Below, in pieces: positions 54,261 through 64,000 of a stretch of 64,000 nucleotides of DNA; position 1 is the first letter of the stretch, and each line of letters starts with the position of its first letter. The stretch is from contig NZ_RIBP01000001.1 in the NCBI RefSeq assembly GCF_007273535.1, positions 744,001-808,000 of the forward strand, given 5' to 3'. The position numbers were made by a program, and so were the translations under genes. The notes below the pieces were generated by a model that did not search any database, was not told the DNA's origin, and saw nothing but the letters and a program-made list of their open reading frames with translations. The stretch is from Niallia circulans. GTDB lineage: Bacteria; Bacillota; Bacilli; Bacillales; Cytobacillaceae.

Positions 54261-55889
54261 TTAATCTATTGTTACTGGCAGCAAAATTTCCACCTCGGTA
54301 CCTTCATTAACCTCACTTGCATACCTAACCTGTCCTTTATGTGCCTGAACAATCCGGTAACTGACTGTTAATCCTAACCCTGTGCCTTTTTCTTTCGCTG
54401 AATAGAATGGCTCCCCTAAGCGTTTAATACGATCTTTTTCGATTCCGCAGCCATTGTCTTTTACGATTATTTGCACAAATCCGTTGTCTGTGTTTTTAAT
54501 TGTTATGTTTACTTTTGTGGATTCTGCTTCTATTGAGTTTTTGATGATGTTGATGAACAGCTGTTTTAATTGGTTTGGTTCGCAGTCAATCTCAGGAAGT
54601 GTGCCAATTATTTTTGAGTTCAATTCTACACCGTATAGGTTTGATTGTGATTCAAGCAGACCGAAAACTGAGCTCATAATGCTCTCTACTCTAGCCTTTA
54701 CATAGTTCAGTTCCTGTGGTTTTGCCAATAATAACAGCTCACTGACGATATCATTAATTCTGTCGATTTCATCTAGGAGAATGTTGTGAAAAGCTTTATT
54801 TGAAGCTGTTTCGTCCGATTTCATTAATTGGATAAAGCCGCGAATGGATGTCAGTGGATTGCGAATTTCGTGTGCAACACTTGCGGCTAGCTCTCCGGCG
54901 ACAGACAGTTTTTCAGCTTTTCGAAGCATTGCTTCTGTTTCCTTAATAGCTGTTATATCCCTGCCATAGCCAATAACACCGACGATTTCACCATCTAGCA
55001 TCATTGGAAATGTTGTGCAGGAAATATCACTGATACTGCCGTCCTTTTTTATAATTTTTGTTTCTTTTGTAGTTGATTTACCTTGAAGTATCGAGTTTAA
55101 CAAATTCTCACGAAGAAGCTCCTGAAACTCCTCCGTCACTAAGCTTACAATTCTTTTCCCATTAAATTCATCTGCACTATAACCAGTAATCTTCTCAAAC
55201 TGACGGTTTACATTAACAACATTCCCGTCTAAATCGAGTACATACACCATGTCTGGGTTATTCTCGAAAAGTGATTGGTATTGCTGCTTCGTCATGCTGA
55301 GATCTTTTTCTGTATTTAGGTGCTCTGTAATATCACGGCCAATTACTACCAGTGAGTGGCGGCTGCCATCGTCGTTAAAATTGGGAACTTTTATCGTATC
55401 AATCGTTCTTATTTCCCCGTTAGGTAGGGGAATATATTCAAGACATCTGGTAACTTCTTTTGCCTTCCAAGCCTCTTTATCAGAAGTTTCGCAATACATT
55501 AGTGCATCATGATAAAAATCTGTATATTTAGCGAGCTCAGAGTCCTTTTTCCCTCTAAAATCAACCCCATCAAGCTGAAAAAGCTTCAAGCCAGCTTCAT
55601 TTGCCTCAAGCCAGCGACCATTTCCATCCTTAAAGTTAACAAAATCAACCATTGAATTAATCAGTGTCTTTAGCTGCTTTTTCTCTTCTGTTACTGTCTC
55701 AAACTCTTCTTTCCTGACAATAAGTACATAAATTAGTATACTAGTAAAACAAACATATAATATTCCTTTTAATTTTTGCAGAAAAAGCATTGTCGACTGA
55801 CTATCAACAAATGTAAGCAAAAAGTCTGTTCCGAAAATCCAGAGTAAACTTACTACGATATATAAATAAAGAAAGTTCTTTTTAGACAT
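54261..55889 (-). CDS. membrane-anchored PAS sensor histidine kinase (KinE-like)
   Basis: 542 aa. Two N-terminal membrane helices (about 5-25 and 33-55), PAS domain 1 (about 80-195), PAS domain 2 (about 205-325; PDMVYVLDLDGNVVNVNRQF), HisKA with SVAHEIRNPLTSIRGFIQL, and HATPase with NQLKQLFINIIKNSIEA and GTGLGLTVSYRI. Resembles the kinases that feed the sporulation phosphorelay in Bacillaceae, though orphan kinases of this type have other partners too. No response regulator is adjacent, consistent with Spo0F as partner (inference). Confidence 0.85.
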   Translation of the reverse strand: MSKKNFLYLYIVVSLLWIFGTDFLLTFVDSQSTMLFLQKLKGILYVCFTSILIYVLIVRKEEFETVTEEKKQLKTLINSMVDFVNFKDGNGRWLEANEAGLKLFQLDGVDFRGKKDSELAKYTDFYHDALMYCETSDKEAWKAKEVTRCLEYIPLPNGEIRTIDTIKVPNFNDDGSRHSLVVIGRDITEHLNTEKDLSMTKQQYQSLFENNPDMVYVLDLDGNVVNVNRQFEKITGYSADEFNGKRIVSLVTEEFQELLRENLLNSILQGKSTTKETKIIKKDGSISDISCTTFPMMLDGEIVGVIGYGRDITAIKETEAMLRKAEKLSVAGELAASVAHEIRNPLTSIRGFIQLMKSDETASNKAFHNILLDEIDRINDIVSELLLLAKPQELNYVKARVESIMSSVFGLLESQSNLYGVELNSKIIGTLPEIDCEPNQLKQLFINIIKNSIEAESTKVNITIKNTDNGFVQIIVKDNGCGIEKDRIKRLGEPFYSAKEKGTGLGLTVSYRIVQAHKGQVRYASEVNEGTEVEILLPVTID

Positions 55890-56000
55890 TGTATTTCTCC
55901 TTAAATCTCAATAGTGCTATTCTACTATATCTAGCATAGGAAAGAACATGGTTGAAATATCCAAATCCAAGAGAATAACTATAAAAAAGTGGCAAATTAA

Positions 56001-56022
56001 AAACCAGAGACAACTCTGGTTT
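56001..56022 (-). terminator. terminator overlapping DUF6241 stop
   Basis: AAACCAGAG/CTCTGGTTT 9-bp stem, loop ACAA; one arm overlaps the natural TAA at 56021-56023. Confidence 0.7.
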
Positions 56023-56602
56023 AAAACACCCGCTCTACAAACTCCTTCTCTTCTTCCTCTGTAAATACCCCTGTCGCTTCCCCAACATTTCCGCCATGCA
56101 GCTTCCACAAATAATTATGATCGTCATCAACCAAATTAAAGTCCTTGTTCTACCATTTTTGTAAAATATACAGAAGTCCCTCTTTATTTTCAAAGTCGCT
56201 ATTTTCTACAATGATATACAGCTGATTGACTCTTGCACTAGTCATTTCCACCGCGCCCCATTTTTTGCTGGAAACGACTTTTTGATGTGTCATTTTGTGC
56301 ATGGTTGTAATGACTTCGTCTTCATTAAAGTCTGCGTACATTATGTCTTCGGTATTTGTTCCATTCGGGTCCTCCTCGACTAAATAATCGAGCTTTTTCC
56401 CTTCAGCTGATTCCATTGCACCATTTGTAAATTGTCCTGCCGTATATACCTTATACAGCTTAAATCCTCCGAAAATTAGTACCGTTAAAGCAACTATCCC
56501 TATTATCATTAATATTTGTTTAGGGAGCTTTTTCCTGGTTTTTTTCTTATTATCTGATTTCTCCAAGCTCTTTTTATTTTCTGCTTTTGCTTCTTGAGTC
56601 AT
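56021..56602 (-). pseudogene. DUF6241-like membrane-anchored protein with in-frame amber codon
   Basis: From ATG 56602 (AAAGGA at 8 nt) the frame gives 150 residues: charged N-terminus, one membrane helix (about 30-48), then an extracytoplasmic domain (ITTMHKMTHQKVVSSKKWGA, LYIIVENSDFENKEGLLYIL) ending QKW at TAG 56150-56152. The same frame then continues NKDFNLVDDDHNYLWKLHGG, NVGEATGVFTEEEEKEFVER, VF, TAA 56021. This continuation matches the C-terminal pattern I recall for DUF6241 proteins, so the TAG is a premature stop. Truncated product or pseudogene. Confidence 0.75.
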
Positions 56603-56733
56603 TATATTCATCCTTTATGTATGAAAGTCAGGTATTTAGGATTACGCAATAATAATCTTTAATTCTATTATTAAAGATATTTATCATCTAAACAATTCCT
56701 TATCGTTCATCAAATTACGACAAACAAAACAAG

Positions 56734-56753
56734 CCTTCCGAGCACTCGGAAGG
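56734..56753 (-). terminator. terminator of yczE-like gene
   Basis: CCTTCCGAG/CTCGGAAGG 9-bp stem with 2-nt loop; followed by CTTGTTTTGTTTG on the minus strand. Confidence 0.7.
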
Positions 56754-56767
56754 TCATGTGAGGTGTT

Positions 56768-58880
<2,113 letters not shown>

Positions 58881-58891
58881 CTATGATTTAT

Positions 58892-61721
<2,830 letters not shown>

Positions 61722-61762
61722 AACGGCGACCTCCCATATTTATTTTGCTTGAAACGTATGAT

Positions 61763-61807
61763 GGGTTTTGCCTAATAAACTATAAATATAGTATTAGTAA
61801 CAATGCC
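61763..61807 (-). promoter_or_regulatory. second RAT-like element in the licT leader
   Basis: Minus strand GGCATTGTTAC ... GGCAAAACCC with the same outer halves as a RAT, but a 24-nt centre holding the palindrome ACTATATTTATAGT in place of the usual short one. It ends 40 nt before the licT start. Downstream CCCAT can pair with ATGGG at the Shine-Dalgarno. Possible autoregulation. Confidence 0.5.
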
Positions 61808-61882
61808 ACTTATTGCTAAAATATATCGTAAACCGTTTTCATTGTCAAATGGAATATTCCGAAAAATCTATTTTACGAAAAA

Positions 61883-61907
61883 AAACAGCCCTTGTTTAAG
61901 GCTGTTC
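61883..61907 (-). terminator. terminator of EVE-HNH gene
   Basis: AACAGCC/GGCTGTT stem overlapping the stop codon, followed by TTTTTTTT on the minus strand. Confidence 0.7.
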
Positions 61908-62876
61908 TATTACTTCTTCTTCTTCTTGGCTTTCTGTTTCTTCATTTGTGCCGATTGCTTTGCTCCAGATGTTTCTTTTATGCCATTTGAAGTATACCTT
62001 ATTGTCTTGGTTTAACTTAATTTTCTTTTTCGTCAATAACCCGTATTTTAAGTAATCTTCTTCATTAATCTCAGGTGAGATGTGGAGTCTGCCTTGACCG
62101 TCAAAGGCAATTTTACCGTTTTCGTATAAGGCGTCGTGATTACTGCATAGCAGGATACCGTTGTATGGATCGTTTCGTTCTTCGTTTGTGCTGTCTTTCC
62201 ATGGTTTGGAGCGGCTTGCTTTCAGCAGCTCTGGCAATTCGATATCGCATAATGCACATTTGCAGCCCCATAAGGACATTAAGTCCTTCTTGAATCGTTG
62301 CTGTCCTAAACGGATTTTTGTTTTCACTTCTGATTCTGTTTCGGCAATAACTGGTATTAATGTGTTATGCTCTGTTACTTTGATGTAATCCATCGATAAT
62401 TCGAGCTGCTCTGTATCTATTAAGTAAATATTTAATTCGCCAATCAGCTCTAACAACTTGATCGCTAGTTCTTCATTACATGGGTACAAATAGCCTGAAT
62501 TTCCACTTGCATCGTCTTGGAAAGGTGAATATTTGATTGGAAGCAGTGGTGAAATAGCGGCGAATTTCTCTTTTACATTTACCGATTTGTCCAGTTCATA
62601 ATACTCGACCTCAACTAGGTACCCAGCTTCATCATCAAAAAGGTCTGATTGCAAAATTAGTGGCCTTGTTGCTTCCACACAATCCTCTTTCGCAATACTA
62701 ATCGCCACAATATTTCCTTTCACATAATGAAAAATGCGGTCGCCCTTTTTCACTTCCTTCATTCTTTCCCACGAATGCTCGATACTGCCACCTTTAGCGA
62801 TTTTCGGTGACCAGATTATTCCCATGTCCCTTACTTCATGGTATTTGCTTCCTTGCATGACTATATATGTGTTCAA
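61896..62876 (-). CDS. EVE-domain / HNH endonuclease (modification-dependent restriction type)
   Basis: 326 aa. N-terminal EVE/PUA-like domain (residues 1-125; WERMKEVKKGDRIFHYVKGN, SPFQDDASGNSGYLYPCN) that reads modified bases; C-terminal HNH domain (about 210-270) with CKCALCDIELPELLKASRSK, CSNHDALYENGKI. The EVE-HNH arrangement is known from restriction enzymes that cut DNA with methylated or hydroxymethylated bases. The ending is very acidic (EETESQEEEEVIEQ). TTG start 62876 with AGGAGG at 8 nt. Single gene next to an IS3 element. Confidence 0.85.
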   Translation of the reverse strand: MNTYIVMQGSKYHEVRDMGIIWSPKIAKGGSIEHSWERMKEVKKGDRIFHYVKGNIVAISIAKEDCVEATRPLILQSDLFDDEAGYLVEVEYYELDKSVNVKEKFAAISPLLPIKYSPFQDDASGNSGYLYPCNEELAIKLLELIGELNIYLIDTEQLELSMDYIKVTEHNTLIPVIAETESEVKTKIRLGQQRFKKDLMSLWGCKCALCDIELPELLKASRSKPWKDSTNEERNDPYNGILLCSNHDALYENGKIAFDGQGRLHISPEINEEDYLKYGLLTKKKIKLNQDNKVYFKWHKRNIWSKAIGTNEETESQEEEEVIEQP

Positions 62877-63584
62877 GCTAACTTCCTCCTGTATATCTGC
62901 TTGCTTAAATCCTGTTATTTATTTCAGTTTGTTAACATTAACTTTTATAAATGCTTATTTTATTAATTTATTATTATATTGGATGCGTATAATTTTTTAG
63001 ACTTTACTGAGTTAGTTTTTGTGCAGCTACATGTTATGTGCACACACTGATGCAGTAAGTTTATTCGTACGTTTGTTCCATAAGTAATTATAACATAAGC
63101 TGTACTGATTATTGTCTCCTTACGTGCTTATATTCGACTTTTTTTGACATGGTTAGTAGATGGATTTTAATTGCTTAATACTTCTGTAATTTATTTCTTT
63201 TCAAGCGAGTCTCGACAGTAAGTGTCTTTATCTTTTCACTCGTGTATTCAAATACATAAAAACATTTTATTGTTTCAGTATTATCAATGGTTTTAATATA
63301 GTGACTATATATAGCCACTATGATTTCTACATTACAATTCCTATATCCTAAATGGCATAAATCAATGTGTTTTGCATACTATTTTTTAGGAAAGTGTCCG
63401 TCTAGTAAGTCACCTTACTAATTAATATGTAATGCCAGATTTTTTCGCAAAACCTATACAAAATCTTTGAAACACATTAAACTAGATGTAATTACGAGAT
63501 AGTTCAGCTAAGGATAAGCTGCCAATCTTGTTCATTATTACATTTTAAATGGAATAGAAATTCAACTTTTACTGAGGGATATAT
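62877..63584. other. intergenic stretch between EVE-HNH gene and IS3-type transposase
   Basis: About 700 bp. No intact gene. AGTGTCCGTCTAGTAAG (63394-63410) could be an IS end, but no matching partner can be seen within the window. No orfA-like HTH gene precedes the transposase. Confidence 0.4.
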
Positions 63585-64000
63585 ATGACATCAAAATCAA
63601 ATAATTCAAAAAAGCAAAAAACTTCCGTTCCTCTGATAGCAAACAAAAGGCAGCAAGATATGGAAAATGACTACTTAACAAAACTAGAATTGCTTATGTC
63701 TAAACAAGAAAACATCACCAATCAAGACAAAGCCAAAATAGTCTATGAATTAAGGAAGCAATATCCGGTAACAGCTCTTGTGAAGTACGTTAATATTCCA
63801 CGAAGCACTTATTATAACCTGCTGAAACAAATGAGCCGACCTGATAAGGATGCTGATATAAAGGTTGAAATACAAACAATTTTTGATGAGCATGAAGGCC
63901 GGTATGGCTACCGCCGAATTCGCGAGGAGCTTGCAAAGCGTGGACAAAACGTTAATCATAAGAAGGTTTTGCGAATCATGAAAATTTTAGGAATAAAAAG
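63585..64000 (+). CDS. IS3-family transposase, OrfB type (3' end cut by window edge)
   Basis: ATG 63585 with GAGGG upstream, open to the window end (138 codons). The first ~40 residues resemble an OrfA tail (RQQDMENDYLTKLELLMSK), followed by the OrfB start region IVYELRKQYPVTALVKYVNI, PRSTYYN, and the HTH_21 segment GRYGYRRIREELAKRGQNVN. The DDE part lies beyond the edge. The usual orfA with its HTH is not found upstream. Confidence 0.85.
   Translation, partial: MTSKSNNSKKQKTSVPLIANKRQQDMENDYLTKLELLMSKQENITNQDKAKIVYELRKQYPVTALVKYVNIPRSTYYNLLKQMSRPDKDADIKVEIQTIFDEHEGRYGYRRIREELAKRGQNVNHKKVLRIMKILGIK

Noticed and set aside
55917..56108. 63-codon minus-strand frame
   Set aside because: Out of frame with the DUF6241 C-terminal coding sequence that occupies the same DNA.

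Overview
The window looks like chromosomal DNA of an AT-rich, spore-forming member of the Bacillaceae (Bacillus/Niallia-like). The signs are AGGAGG-type ribosome binding sites with many TTG and GTG starts, a LicT-controlled beta-glucoside operon, a YeeF/YezG LXG toxin pair, a KinE-like PAS histidine kinase, YutJ, YczE and DUF378 proteins, and a T-box remnant. The genus is inferred, not proven. No tRNA, rRNA or CRISPR array was seen.

Layout. 1-3052 (minus): mannosylglycerate-type PTS (EIIA, EIIB, EIIC) with a GH38 alpha-mannosidase that runs off the left edge. 3247-6374: an IS1182-family element, then an IS3-family element with a programmed frameshift. 6.9-12.5 kb (minus): two nuclease modules, a membrane protein with a NucS-like nuclease and a nuclease-helicase with an HNH-Nudix protein. 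13.7-20.2 kb (minus): a class III lanthipeptide cluster with a LanT-like exporter, seven precursor genes (five near-identical in tandem), LanKC and a chymotrypsin-fold protease. 21.0-25.5 kb: a PadR/HAAS/lipoprotein operon, an Agr-like GHKL/LytTR pair and an orphan T-box terminator. 25.7-30.0 kb: McrBC, with an in-frame stop in the mcrB 5' region. 30.3-35.6 kb: two paralogous lipoproteins, an unknown gene, and the LXG toxin with its immunity gene. 36-38 kb: amino-acid ABC importer. 38.6-44.1 kb: a degenerate metallophosphoesterase, a BceAB-type transporter and a VanRS-like two-component system. 44.4-46.8 kb (plus): a second amino-acid ABC importer. 46.8-56.6 kb: small proteins, YutJ, a solitary HNH protein, a DHA2 efflux pump, an Imm3-like orphan immunity protein, a lipoprotein, a PAS kinase and a DUF6241 gene broken by an amber codon. 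56.8-61.8 kb: YczE and the licT-bglP-bglA operon. 61.9-64 kb: an EVE-HNH endonuclease and a partial IS3 transposase.

How parts work together. The lanthipeptide genes form a complete set for making and exporting modified peptides. All seven precursor cores carry the same two motifs, S-x-x-S-x-x-C and then S-x-x-S-x-x-x-C, and the leaders share L-x-L-Q. Three separate defence-type operons (starts at 8600, 12486 and 29880) each have a tandem TGTC(G/A)-N5-TGTCG element 94-121 bp upstream, with the two halves exactly one helical turn apart. This suggests common control of the local defence genes, and the lanthipeptide cluster lies between them. Several genes look decayed or altered: nonsense codons in mcrB and the DUF6241 gene, a metallophosphoesterase lacking metal ligands, a Nudix domain lacking one catalytic Glu, a T-box without a gene, and gene fragments.
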